Assembly: GCF_902833905.1 (NCBI RefSeq)
Contig: NZ_CADFGP010000019.1
Span: forward strand, 80,964-144,963
Direction of reading: 5' to 3'
From: Paraburkholderia tuberum STM678
Lineage (GTDB): Bacteria; Pseudomonadota; Gammaproteobacteria; Burkholderiales; Burkholderiaceae
Length of the DNA: 64,000 nt
Part shown: in pieces, positions 37,077 to 45,424 of the stretch
How the letters are laid out: each line of letters begins with the position of its first letter
How positions within the stretch are numbered: position 1 is the first letter of the stretch
Translations under genes and position numbers: made by a program
The notes under the pieces: generated by a model
The model's database searches: none
What the model saw: the letters and a program-made list of their open reading frames with translations, nothing else
Told to the model about the DNA's origin: nothing

Positions 37077-38419
37077 CGTTGCTCCGGATTGAAGTGTTTC
37101 TTGAGGCCTTGCCAGCACTCGTAGTAATGCGCCTGCAGTTGCGCGGTTTCGAGCGCGAAGCGCGTCGGCTTGATCAGCGTGCGGGTCTCGAACATGAAGG
37201 CCATCGTGTCGTCGACCTTCTTCGGCACCGAGGTATCGAGATGCGACGCCTTCTCGAACGTGTCCGCGTCCGGGCCGTGGCCCGTCATGCAGTTGTGCAG
37301 GCTCGCGCCGCCGGGCACAAAGCCCTCGGCCTTCGCGTCGTATATGCCATGCACGAGGCCCATGAACTCGCTCGCGACGTTGCGATGGAACCAGGGCGGC
37401 CGGAACGTATCTTCGGCGGCGAGCCAGCGCGGCGGGAAGATCACGAAGTCGATCGTATCGACGCCCGGCGTGTCGCTTTGCGATTGCAGCACGAGGAAGA
37501 TCGACGGATCCGGATGGTCGAAGCTGATCGAGCCGATCGTGTTGAAGCGGCGCAGGTCGTATTTGTATGGCGCATAGTTGCCGTGCCATGCGACCACGTC
37601 GAGCGGCGAATGGCCGATGTCCGCGCGCCACAGCTTGCCGTTCATCTTCGCGACGAGTTCGAACGCGCCTTCGCGGTCTTCGTACGCGGCGTGCGGCGTC
37701 AGGAAATCGCGCGGATTCGCGAGACCGTTGGAGCCGATCGGCCCCAGTTCCGGCAGACGCAGCAGCGCACCGAAGTTCTCGCAGATGTAGCCGCGCGCGC
37801 TGCCGTCCGGCAGGCTGACCGCGAAGCGCACGCCGCGCGGAATCACCGCGATCTCGAACGGCTCGACATCGACTCGGCCCATTTCGGTCGCGATATGCAG
37901 GCGCCCCTGTTGCGGCACGATCAGCAGTTCGCCGTCGGCGCTGTAGAAGAAGCGATCGTGCATCGAGCGGTTCGCCGCGTACAGATGGATCGCGCAACCG
38001 CTCATCGCTTCGGCCGAGCCGTTGCCCGCCATCGTGACCCAGCCGTCGATGAAATCGGTCGGTTCGCTGGGCATCGGCAGGGGGTCCCAGCGCAGCTGGT
38101 TCGGCGGCGTCGGCGGCACCTCGGCGAAGTTCGCGATGAGCCGCTCCGACGGCATCGACGTGAACGGCTTGTGCATGGCCGCCGGACGAATCCGGTACAG
38201 CCACGAGCGACGGTTGTGACCGCGTGGCGCCGTAAACGCCGTGCCCGAAATCTGTTCGGCATACAAACCATAGGCCGCGCGTTGCGGCGAATTGCGGCCG
38301 GTCGGCAGCGCGCCCGGCAATGCCTCGGTCGCGAATTCATTCGCGAAACCCGACTGATAGCCGGGCTCGATTTCAGGACGCAGGCGTTCGTCGGCCGGCG
38401 TACGTGTTGAGGTATCCAT
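37073..38419 (-). CDS. hmgA: homogentisate 1,2-dioxygenase
   Basis: The 448-residue cupin enzyme opens the ring of homogentisate to maleylacetoacetate using Fe(II) and O2. The iron ligands are visible as WFHRNVASEFMG (His and Glu) and the later MTGHGPDADT segment (His). The ATG at 38419 (MDTSTRTP) has a GGAGAACC ribosome site; the 47-codon upstream extension does not look like protein. With fahA it forms a tyrosine/phenylalanine catabolic operon; the maleylacetoacetate isomerase is not in the window. A tandem operator-like repeat lies about 235 bases upstream. Confidence 0.95.
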   Translation of the reverse strand: MDTSTRTPADERLRPEIEPGYQSGFANEFATEALPGALPTGRNSPQRAAYGLYAEQISGTAFTAPRGHNRRSWLYRIRPAAMHKPFTSMPSERLIANFAEVPPTPPNQLRWDPLPMPSEPTDFIDGWVTMAGNGSAEAMSGCAIHLYAANRSMHDRFFYSADGELLIVPQQGRLHIATEMGRVDVEPFEIAVIPRGVRFAVSLPDGSARGYICENFGALLRLPELGPIGSNGLANPRDFLTPHAAYEDREGAFELVAKMNGKLWRADIGHSPLDVVAWHGNYAPYKYDLRRFNTIGSISFDHPDPSIFLVLQSQSDTPGVDTIDFVIFPPRWLAAEDTFRPPWFHRNVASEFMGLVHGIYDAKAEGFVPGGASLHNCMTGHGPDADTFEKASHLDTSVPKKVDDTMAFMFETRTLIKPTRFALETAQLQAHYYECWQGLKKHFNPEQR

Positions 38420-38481
38420 ACAAGGTTCTCCGCGAGTTGCCCGATTCTTTCCCGGTTGATAGGTGATCTTTGCAGTCAGGC

Positions 38482-38622
38482 TCAGGCCGGCTCCGCTTCG
38501 GACGCGCGGCTGGGTTGCCGCGTCGCACCGGCGAGCACGACCACCAGCAGCGCCGAGCACAGCACCGGCAGCGCCGCCGCATGAAACAGCGCGGCATTCG
38601 ACCGGTTCAACGCGATCAACAT
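38482..38622 (-). CDS. 46-residue single-membrane-helix ORF upstream of hmgA
   Basis: This short reading frame has an ATG preceded by AGAGGGG at 9-base spacing. It encodes one hydrophobic segment (LPVLCSALLVVVLAGA) flanked by basic and acidic ends. It lies between the operator-like repeats and hmgA on the same strand, so it would be the first gene of the operon. It could be a true small membrane protein, or the remains of a transporter terminus. Confidence 0.45.
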   Translation of the reverse strand: MLIALNRSNAALFHAAALPVLCSALLVVVLAGATRQPSRASEAEPA

Positions 38623-38655
38623 TGGGTCGTCCCCTCTGGCTGGCTAAAATTGTAC

Positions 38656-38693
38656 TTTACGAATAGTAAAACTAATTACGAATAGTGAAACTA
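38656..38693. promoter_or_regulatory. tandem operator-like repeat upstream of the hmgA operon
   Basis: Two direct copies of a 19-bp unit (17 of 19 bases alike) lie head to tail. Each contains a TTAC-N5-GTAA-type palindrome; the first is perfect over 15 bp (TTTAC-GAATA-GTAAA). A TACAAT box lies immediately downstream on the minus strand, so a dimeric repressor would overlap the promoter of the tyrosine operon. Confidence 0.65.
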
Positions 38694-38888
38694 ACGTATA
38701 CCCTTGGAAATACGCCGCGAACCTCGTCATTCCGCGCTCAGCCCCGGCCGATAAGCGTGAGGCCAATAACGATATGAGCATTTTGTTAATCTGCGCAGGT
38801 CGCGTACTGCTACCATCAATGAATGCGGCCATCGCGTCGCGCTGCCACGCGCCCGGTGCGCGTTCATCGTCGCCTTTCATTTGCCTTC

Positions 38889-39722
38889 ATGATTTCGCCG
38901 ACCATCCCCGATCTGATCGCCCGCGCCGCTCATCACCCGTTTCTCGGCGAGCATCTGGCAATGGGACAAGGCGGGCGCGCCGGCATCGCGCTCGCGCATT
39001 TCGATGGCATCGAGCTCACGAGTGCCTACGAGCCGATCTTCGACATCAGCGTGCACGGGCTTGCGCAGTCGCTGTCATGCGGCGCGGAAGGGGTCGACCG
39101 CTTCGGTGATGAGCTCGGCTTTCAGGCGGTCACGCACCGGCTCGACGCGCCGCCATTCGAGGTGTTCGATCCGTTCGACAACATCGCCGACGATCAGCAA
39201 CTGGTCGCGCTAGACCGCATGTCGCGCGCGCTGCACGCAATCAACTTCTTCGGCCCGCAGCGGCATGGGTTGCTGTTTCTGCGGGTGCACGAGAGGCTGT
39301 TGAAGAGCGTGAAGTACGACCACGGCCGGCATTTTTCGAGCGTGCTGACCTCGTTCAATTTGAGTCCGACGCGCATTGTGATCGAGTTGCCGGCGGCGGC
39401 GGTCGCACACAAGACGTTCCTGGGCTATCTGACGCGCAGCTATCAGCACTACGGGTTCAAGGTGGCGGGCAATCTGTCGAACGCGGGGCAGATCCTGTCG
39501 GTATCCGAAACCGCGCGGCTCGACTTCATCAAGATGGATGCGGCGGCCGCATTGCGCGACGCGACCGTGAAGCCGCTCGTCGGCTACGCGGGCCGGCTGC
39601 GGGTGCCGCTGATTTTCAATCGCGTGATGGATGAGGCGCAATTCTCCGCGCTACAGCAGTACGACGTGCGGTTCGTGCAAGGGCCATTATTCAACGCGCA
39701 TTATCACGACCGGGCGGCGTGA
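38889..39722 (+). CDS. degenerate EAL-domain protein
   Basis: The 277-residue protein has the EAL fold outline, with LTSAYEPIFDI at the start, RIVIELPAAAVAHK, FIKMDAA and VRFVQGPLFNAHY near the end. The signature EAL triplet is replaced by EGV in CGAEGVDRF, and the downstream E-x-TE, KxD and QGY-type motifs are also changed. It should therefore lack cyclic-di-GMP phosphodiesterase activity and act, if at all, as a binding or regulatory protein. No GGDEF or sensor domain is attached. Start 38889 is chosen for the Met before ISPTIPDLIARAAH; an upstream ATG is possible. Confidence 0.75.
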   Translation: MISPTIPDLIARAAHHPFLGEHLAMGQGGRAGIALAHFDGIELTSAYEPIFDISVHGLAQSLSCGAEGVDRFGDELGFQAVTHRLDAPPFEVFDPFDNIADDQQLVALDRMSRALHAINFFGPQRHGLLFLRVHERLLKSVKYDHGRHFSSVLTSFNLSPTRIVIELPAAAVAHKTFLGYLTRSYQHYGFKVAGNLSNAGQILSVSETARLDFIKMDAAAALRDATVKPLVGYAGRLRVPLIFNRVMDEAQFSALQQYDVRFVQGPLFNAHYHDRAA

Positions 39723-39763
39723 CACGGTGTGGGCCCGGTTAGCCGGGGCGCCCCGGCATTACC

Positions 39764-40549
39764 TCAGCCCGGCTCCCCCAGCCGCGCCGCGAGCGCCTTC
39801 AGGCGCGGCGCGACATTCTCGCGAAACACTTCCTCCCCCATCGACGACGCCGGCCCGCTGCAGCTGAGCACGAGCCAGCGCTTTTCGCGCGGCTCGCGAA
39901 ACGGCACCGCGACTGCGTTCACGTCGTCATGCCATGCACGAAACGAGTAGCAGCATCGCTCGGTCGCGAACGCGGCGATCTCCTGTTCGGCTTCGGCGAC
40001 GAGCATCGCCCCCATTCTGCCAGCCGCTTTTTTCAGTTCCGCGAGTAACGCGGTACGCGCGTCGGGCGGCTGCACCGCGAGATAGGCGCGACCCATCGAG
40101 CTCGTCAGCATCGACAGTTTCGAGCCGGATGCCAGGCCGAGCGTCAATGCGGTTTCGCTGCGAATCGTCTCCAGATACACCATGTCGAGCCCGTCCCGGC
40201 ACCCGAGCGAGACCGCCGCGCCGACCTCGCGCGCCAGGCTGCGCAGGTGCGGGCGTGCCAGTTCGAGCATGTCGGTGCCCGACAGCAGCGCGAAACCGAG
40301 CGACAGCACGCCCGCGTCGAGCGCATATTTGCCGTGTCTTTCGTCCAGCCGCAGATAGCCAAGCACGGTCAGCGTGTAGGCGAGCCGGTTCACGGTTGCC
40401 TTCGGCAGACCCGTGCGTTCGACGAAATCTCGATTGCCGAGCATCGTCTCGCCTGGCCGGAACGCGCGCAACAGGTCCAGCCCGCGAGCAAGGGCGACGA
40501 CGAATTTGCGTTCGTCGAGCGAAGCGGAGAAAGTGGATGGCGGCGTCAT
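39764..40549 (-). CDS. IclR-family transcriptional regulator
   Basis: The 261-residue protein has an N-terminal winged helix-turn-helix (RDFVERTGLPKATVNRLAYTL) and a C-terminal IclR effector domain (GCRDGLDMVYLETI, GSKLSMLTSSMGRAYLA). It is divergent from gcdH, from which it is separated by about 95 bases, so control of gcdH and the lysine/tryptophan glutaryl-CoA route is likely. Members sense aromatic or dicarboxylic acids. GTG at 40561 is an alternative start. Confidence 0.87.
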   Translation of the reverse strand: MTPPSTFSASLDERKFVVALARGLDLLRAFRPGETMLGNRDFVERTGLPKATVNRLAYTLTVLGYLRLDERHGKYALDAGVLSLGFALLSGTDMLELARPHLRSLAREVGAAVSLGCRDGLDMVYLETIRSETALTLGLASGSKLSMLTSSMGRAYLAVQPPDARTALLAELKKAAGRMGAMLVAEAEQEIAAFATERCCYSFRAWHDDVNAVAVPFREPREKRWLVLSCSGPASSMGEEVFRENVAPRLKALAARLGEPG

Positions 40550-40573
40550 AGGGTGATACACTCGGGCGTCATT

Positions 40574-40600
40574 TGCAAAACATTGTTTCGCAAAGCGGAA
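40574..40600. promoter_or_regulatory. imperfect palindrome between the IclR gene and gcdH
   Basis: The plus-strand segment contains TTTCGC and GCGGAA in opposite orientation with a short spacer, an IclR-like operator layout. It lies in the divergent promoter region and is a candidate binding site only. Confidence 0.35.
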
Positions 40601-40643
40601 CTCTAGTCAAGCGGGTTCTGAGCGAGAAATCAGGAGATACGTC

Positions 40644-41834
40644 ATGGCCGTAGCCGCGCAGTTTCACTGGGAAGACCCGTTGCTGCTGGATCAGCAGCTC
40701 ACCGAAGACGAACGTATGGTGCGCGATGCCGCTGCGGCTTACTCGCAGGACAAGCTGCTGCCGCGCGTGCTGGAGGCGTTCCGCCACGAAAAGACCGATA
40801 TCGTGATCTTTCGCGAAATGGGCGAGCTTGGCCTGCTCGGTCCGACGATTCCCGAACAGTACGGCGGCCCCGGTCTGAACTATGTCGCGTACGGGCTGAT
40901 CGCGCGTGAAGTGGAACGCGTCGACTCCGGCTATCGCTCGATGATGTCGGTGCAGTCATCACTGGTGATGGTGCCGATCTACGAATTCGGCTCGGACGCG
41001 CAGAAGGAAAAATATCTGCCGAAGCTCGCGCGCGGCGAGTGGATCGGCTGCTTCGGCCTGACCGAGCCGAACCACGGCTCCGATCCGGGCGGCATGGTCA
41101 CGCGCGCGAAGAAGGTCGATGGCGGCTACTCGTTGTCGGGCTCGAAGATGTGGATCACCAATTCGCCGATCGCCGACGTCTTCGTCGTATGGGCGAAGCT
41201 CGAGGAAGACGGCCAGGACAACATCCGCGGCTTCATTCTCGAGAAGGGCTGGAAGGGTCTGTCGGCACCGGCGATCCACGGCAAGGTGGGTCTGCGCGCG
41301 TCGATCACCGGCGAAATCGTGCTCGACGAAGCGTTCGTGCCGGAAGAGAACATCATGCCGGGTGTCAGCGGCCTGCGCGGTCCGTTCACGTGTCTGAACT
41401 CGGCGCGCTACGGCATCGCCTGGGGCGCACTCGGCGCGGCTGAAGCGTGCTGGCACATCGCGCGTCAGTACGTGCTCGATCGCAAGCAATTTGGCCGGCC
41501 GCTCGCCGCGAACCAGCTGATCCAGAAGAAGCTCGCCGACATGCAGACCGAGATCACGCTCGGGCTGCAAGGCGTACTGCGCCTCGGCCGCATGAAGGAC
41601 GAAGGCACGGCCGCGGTCGAAATCACCTCGATCATGAAGCGCAATTCGTGCGGCAAAGCGCTCGACATCGCCCGCCTCGCGCGCGACATGCTCGGCGGCA
41701 ACGGCATTTCGGACGAGTTCGGCGTCGCGCGTCATCTGGTGAACCTCGAGGTCGTCAACACCTACGAAGGCACCCACGACGTTCACGCGCTGATCCTCGG
41801 CCGTGCGCAGACCGGTATTCAGGCGTTCTTCTGA
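40644..41834 (+). CDS. gcdH: glutaryl-CoA dehydrogenase
   Basis: The 396-residue acyl-CoA dehydrogenase oxidises and decarboxylates glutaryl-CoA to crotonyl-CoA in lysine, hydroxylysine and tryptophan breakdown. The FAD-binding and substrate signature GCFGLTEPNHGSDPGG is intact, as is the catalytic Glu in NTYEGTHDVHALILGRAQTG. Its N-terminus matches the family (DPLLLDQQLTEDERMVRDAA). A strong terminator follows. Confidence 0.93.
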   Translation: MAVAAQFHWEDPLLLDQQLTEDERMVRDAAAAYSQDKLLPRVLEAFRHEKTDIVIFREMGELGLLGPTIPEQYGGPGLNYVAYGLIAREVERVDSGYRSMMSVQSSLVMVPIYEFGSDAQKEKYLPKLARGEWIGCFGLTEPNHGSDPGGMVTRAKKVDGGYSLSGSKMWITNSPIADVFVVWAKLEEDGQDNIRGFILEKGWKGLSAPAIHGKVGLRASITGEIVLDEAFVPEENIMPGVSGLRGPFTCLNSARYGIAWGALGAAEACWHIARQYVLDRKQFGRPLAANQLIQKKLADMQTEITLGLQGVLRLGRMKDEGTAAVEITSIMKRNSCGKALDIARLARDMLGGNGISDEFGVARHLVNLEVVNTYEGTHDVHALILGRAQTGIQAFF

Positions 41835-41860
41835 TTCCGATGCTGGTGTATCGATAATGC

Positions 41861-41891
41861 AAAAAAGCCGGTTCCTTCGAACCGGCTTTTT
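41861..41891. terminator. bidirectional rho-independent terminator
   Basis: The hairpin pairs AAGCCGGTT with AACCGGCTT around a 6-base loop, with A-rich and T-rich flanks. It serves gcdH and the convergent peroxiredoxin gene. Confidence 0.9.
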
Positions 41892-41908
41892 GGTTCATGC
41901 CGCGCCGC

Positions 41909-42547
41909 TTACCGGTTCGGCTGGGGCGTCAGGCGCAGGTACGGACGCAACGCCTTGTAGCCCTTCGGGAATTTCTGCTTGATGACTTCCTCGTCCTTCA
42001 GCGACGGCACGATCACGACGTCATCGCCCTGCTTCCAGTTGCCCGGCGTCGCGACCGAGTGACTGTCGGTCAGTTGCAGCGAATCGATCACGCGCAGCAC
42101 TTCGTCGAAGTTGCGGCCGGTGCTCGCCGGGTACGTGATGATCAGACGCACCTTCCGGTTCGGATCGATGACGAACAGCGAGCGCACCGTGAACGTTTCG
42201 TTCGCGTTCGGGTGAATCATGTCGTACAGCCCGGAGACCTTGCGATCGCCGTCCGCGAGAATCGGAAAACCGACGTTGGCGGCCTGCGTCTCGTTGATGT
42301 CCTTGATCCACTCCTTGTGCGACTCCGCGCTGTCGACCGACAACGCGATCGTCTTCACGTTGCGCTTTTCGAACTCGCCCGCGAGCGTCGCGGTCAGGCC
42401 CAGCTCGGTCGTGCAGACCGGCGTGAAGTCGGCCGGATGCGAGAACAGCACGCCCCAGCTATTGCCGAGCCACTCGTGAAACCTGATGCGGCCAATGCTC
42501 GACTCCTGTTCGAAATCCGGCGCAATGTCGCCAAGACGTAGACTCAT
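41909..42547 (-). CDS. 1-Cys peroxiredoxin (Prx6-type)
   Basis: The 212-residue protein reduces hydrogen peroxide and alkyl hydroperoxides. The peroxidatic cysteine lies at position 45 in PADFTPVCTTE, and the Prx6 C-terminal extension (KGYKALRPYLRLTPQP) is present. There is no resolving cysteine in the usual 2-Cys position. The start at 42547 is supported by an AGGAGAT site 8 bases before it. Confidence 0.93.
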   Translation of the reverse strand: MSLRLGDIAPDFEQESSIGRIRFHEWLGNSWGVLFSHPADFTPVCTTELGLTATLAGEFEKRNVKTIALSVDSAESHKEWIKDINETQAANVGFPILADGDRKVSGLYDMIHPNANETFTVRSLFVIDPNRKVRLIITYPASTGRNFDEVLRVIDSLQLTDSHSVATPGNWKQGDDVVIVPSLKDEEVIKQKFPKGYKALRPYLRLTPQPNR

Positions 42548-42895
42548 AGTGCATCTCCTGTAGGTATTCGGAAGGTATCCGGATAAGGTCGCGGGCGTGT
42601 GCCCGCGGCGGCCAGTCACGATAAAGCATAAGGCCGCGGTGGTACATGGCGAACCAACATCGCGTCAGTACTTTATGTGTTTTTGTAATTTTCTCCCGTT
42701 TGACGGAAACTTTGCGGGACAGATCAACTCAATCCAGATACCGCCTTGGAGCAGAGTGCCCTCAAACGGGTGTCTTGACGCCACGCGCTGGCGGGAACGA
42801 ATCGTGCAGCGGCGGCATGCAACCGGCACTATGCTCGCCAGCGACCGTTTCTTTGGTTACGATTTACGCGTAGCGTGAGACAAAGGGAGCTGTCA

Positions 42896-43198
42896 ATGTC
42901 GGAAGTCAACAAGGAGAGATTGATGTCGGATATCAAAACCGTCCTCGCGGACGCTGAAGACCTGCTGAAACAGGCCGCGAGCGCTACCGGCGAACGCGCG
43001 TCGGAACTGCGCGAAACCGCGCTGACGCGCCTGAAGCAGGCGAAAGAAAAGGCAGCCGACGTTCAGGTCGTGGTCGTCGAAAAAGGCAAGAAGGCCGCCC
43101 GCGCCACCGACGACTACGTGCATGAGCATCCGTGGGCGTCGATCGGCATCGCCGCGGGCATCGGCGTGGTGGTCGGTCTGCTGATCAATCGCAAGTAA
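42896..43198 (+). CDS. DUF883 (ElaB/YqjD-like) protein
   Basis: The 100-residue protein has an amphipathic, coiled-coil N-terminal half and a C-terminal membrane helix (SIGIAAGIGVVVGLLI). In E. coli YqjD and ElaB dock ribosomes to the membrane in stationary phase. It is the first gene of a three-gene set with a phage-holin-like YqjE protein and a DUF3318-type protein on the same strand. A GGGAG site supports the start. Confidence 0.85.
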   Translation: MSEVNKERLMSDIKTVLADAEDLLKQAASATGERASELRETALTRLKQAKEKAADVQVVVVEKGKKAARATDDYVHEHPWASIGIAAGIGVVVGLLINRK

Positions 43199-43329
43199 AG
43201 GCCGGTGAGGCCGCCGGAGCAGGCATGTCCGGCGCACCGGCGACACGGGCGGACCGGCGCGAGCCTCGCCGGTCCCCTTCTGCTGGCGCGCACGCGCCGG
43301 CCAGGCCCTCACGCGCAACGCCCACAGCC

Positions 43330-43719
43330 ATGACGACCGAAACACACTCGCAGCGCGCAGAACGCAGCCCGTTGCGCCGTATTCTCAGTTCCGTGTTTGC
43401 GATCCTGCAGACGCGGCTCGAACTGGTGGGCATCGAACTCGCCGAGGAAAAAGACCGCCTGCTCGGCGTGCTGTTTCTCGGTCTTGCCGCGACGATGCTC
43501 GCCACGATGGCCTTGATCGCGTTGACCGCACTCGTCGCCATTGCCTTCTGGGACACCTACCGATGGCAGGCGCTTGCGGGCATCACCGCGGTCTACGCGA
43601 TTGCCGGGCTCGCCTGTGCGCTGAAGGCGCGCAGCGGTTTGCGCAACGCGCCGATGGTATTCGAAACGACCATCGCGGAGTTCGAAAAGGATCGCGAAGC
43701 GTTTCGCAGCCGCGACTGA
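43330..43719 (+). CDS. YqjE-like (phage holin superfamily) membrane protein
   Basis: The 129-residue protein contains two membrane segments (LLGVLFLGLAATMLATMALIALTALV and ALAGITAVYAIAGLACAL) flanked by a basic N-terminus and an acidic C-terminus. YqjE-type genes accompany DUF883 genes; the role is unknown. The start at 43330 is preferred over longer in-frame starts because they lack membrane-protein character. Confidence 0.8.
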   Translation: MTTETHSQRAERSPLRRILSSVFAILQTRLELVGIELAEEKDRLLGVLFLGLAATMLATMALIALTALVAIAFWDTYRWQALAGITAVYAIAGLACALKARSGLRNAPMVFETTIAEFEKDREAFRSRD

Positions 43720-43776
43720 TGGGAAAGTTCGTCTGCATCCGATCCATCGCCTCACCCTCACTGCCGCCGACACGCC

Positions 43777-44292
43777 ATGAGCCCCTCCCGTCCTGATACC
43801 GCCTTTCGTAACAAGCGCCATCCGTCGAAGGATCTGAGCGCGCCGCATCTGCGGGCGCTGCGCAAGGAATTGCTGCTCGTGCGCGCGGACGTCGAGCGCG
43901 TCGAGCTTGCACGGGCCAGCTTCGAACTGCGCCAGGCCGTCACGCATTTCAGCTGGCTCAGGTTCGTGATCCCCGGCTTCGGCGGCGTGCGCGTCGGTAA
44001 AGGGCCAAAGGCGAGCGTGCTCAACGCGGGCACGATCGGCGCGTTGCTCAAGCAGTACCCGTTCATCAGCTCGATCGCTTCGCTGTTGCTCGCCAAACCG
44101 CTGCGCGCGAGGATCGTCGCGAGCGCGAAGCCCGCGCTGAAGTGGGGCAGCCTTGCGCTCGGCGCGTGGGAAGCGTTCCGGATCTGGCAACAGATGAAGA
44201 ACGAGTCGGCGGCGGCGCGGGCGGCCGCGGCGGCTTCCGCTACGGCGCAGTCGCCGGCGGCGCAGGACGATTCGTTGCGAAGCGGCTATTGA
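43777..44292 (+). CDS. DUF3318/YqjK-like protein
   Basis: The 171-residue protein has an N-terminal helical region (LRKELLLVRADVERVELARASF) and a hydrophobic centre near residues 85-110 (TIGALLKQYPFISSIASLLL), with an Ala-rich tail. It follows the YqjE-like gene by 57 bases and may complete the conserved DUF883 set. Function is unknown. Confidence 0.7.
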   Translation: MSPSRPDTAFRNKRHPSKDLSAPHLRALRKELLLVRADVERVELARASFELRQAVTHFSWLRFVIPGFGGVRVGKGPKASVLNAGTIGALLKQYPFISSIASLLLAKPLRARIVASAKPALKWGSLALGAWEAFRIWQQMKNESAAARAAAAASATAQSPAAQDDSLRSGY

Positions 44293-44370
44293 GGTCGTGG
44301 CCGCTGCGAGTGGCAGCGATCTATCGGACCTCCCGCTCGCAAGGTTGCGTGTGTCGGACTTCAACCACCG

Positions 44371-44802
44371 CTAACTGGTATTCCAGCATTCGCTGCTCGT
44401 GGGCGTCGCGCCGCTCGCATCGTTTCTATTGCCTCGCTGACCCGTCGCATCTAGCGTGAACGTGCCGCACGAGTCGTCGCGCATCGGGCCCGCTTCCGCG
44501 GGCGCCGCTTCGATCGAATAGCCGCCGTTCGTGTCGTCCGCGGGCAGCACGCGCACTCGATACACCGGAGCGCCGAACTGCGGCGCCTGATCGATACCCG
44601 GTGGCAAGGCCGGCACGCCATCGCTCGCCGCGGCCTCGACGAATTGCGCAGCCCGATATAACGCCGACGCCGCATCGATGCGATGCGTGCGCGCAATGTG
44701 GCTGCGATACGAAGGGATCGCAAACGCGGCGAGCGTGGCGGCAATCGCGAGCGCGATCACGAGTTCGAGCAGCGTGAATGCGGATGTGTTCGGCCTTTTC
44801 AT
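44371..44802 (-). CDS. pilE: type IV pilin-like protein (PilE-type)
   Basis: The 143-residue product has the type IV pilin prepilin signal: FTLLELVIALAIAATLAAFA after a short basic leader, with Phe as +1 and Glu5. Two cysteines near the C-terminus form the usual disulfide loop. It is the last gene of the minor-pilin operon, and the ATG at 44802 starts right after the pilX stop. Confidence 0.82.
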   Translation of the reverse strand: MKRPNTSAFTLLELVIALAIAATLAAFAIPSYRSHIARTHRIDAASALYRAAQFVEAAASDGVPALPPGIDQAPQFGAPVYRVRVLPADDTNGGYSIEAAPAEAGPMRDDSCGTFTLDATGQRGNRNDASGATPTSSECWNTS

Positions 44803-44824
44803 ACGTGTCCAGTCGGTGCGTTCC

Positions 44825-45424
44825 TCAGAATGGTCTTGCTGCAACGCGCCGCCAATGACGTTCGATCGCGCCATCTTCGGTCACGACCTCCATCTGCAAC
44901 CAGACCTGCGACTCGCTGCTTCGCCCGAAGCCGCGCGCGGTCAGCAGATAAGCGCTGGCGTTGGGTCGACTCGCGAGACGCCAAGGCTCGATCAGGCATT
45001 GCGGCGCGCGCGATGATCCCGGCCATTGCGCCACGGGCGTGATGGCGCCTGCGTCGAACGCGGTTTCAAGCCTCCATTGAGTCGGCTCGCCGGATGTGAG
45101 CGGTGCATCGCGCGCGTCGCCACTTGCCGACAGCACGTTGCGCTCGCACCAGCTCAGCGCCGAATCCGCCGCGTGGAAAGCCTGCAGATAGTCGCGCACA
45201 TTGGTCGCCGCGCGAGCGGCCGCGAGCGATGTTTCGAACCATATCGCGGACGTGGCGAGCATCATGGCCGAGATCAACAGCACGATGGCTAGCACGACGC
45301 CGCGTTGATGTGCCCGTCGGGCACCGCCCTGACAATTTCGCCGACCTAAGTGTTTCGCTGTTCCGCCTGGCCCGCCGCATATGTCGTACGCGCGGCCGCA
45401 TTGCGTTGCTGTGCCGCGATCCAT
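44825..45424 (-). CDS. pilX: minor pilin PilX-like protein
   Basis: The 199-residue protein has a hydrophobic N-terminal segment VVLAIVLLISAMMLATSAIW, typical of PilX although without a canonical prepilin cleavage site, and a soluble C-terminal domain. PilX helps assemble type IV pili and adhesion. The ATG at 45424 overlaps the pilW stop (TGATG), showing tight coupling. Confidence 0.78.
   Translation of the reverse strand: MDRGTATQCGRAYDICGGPGGTAKHLGRRNCQGGARRAHQRGVVLAIVLLISAMMLATSAIWFETSLAAARAATNVRDYLQAFHAADSALSWCERNVLSASGDARDAPLTSGEPTQWRLETAFDAGAITPVAQWPGSSRAPQCLIEPWRLASRPNASAYLLTARGFGRSSESQVWLQMEVVTEDGAIERHWRRVAARPF

Noticed and set aside
35778..38204. One long minus frame joining fahA with an N-terminal extension into hmgA
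   Set aside because: The extension is hmgA read out of frame; fahA has its own start with a ribosome site at 37076.
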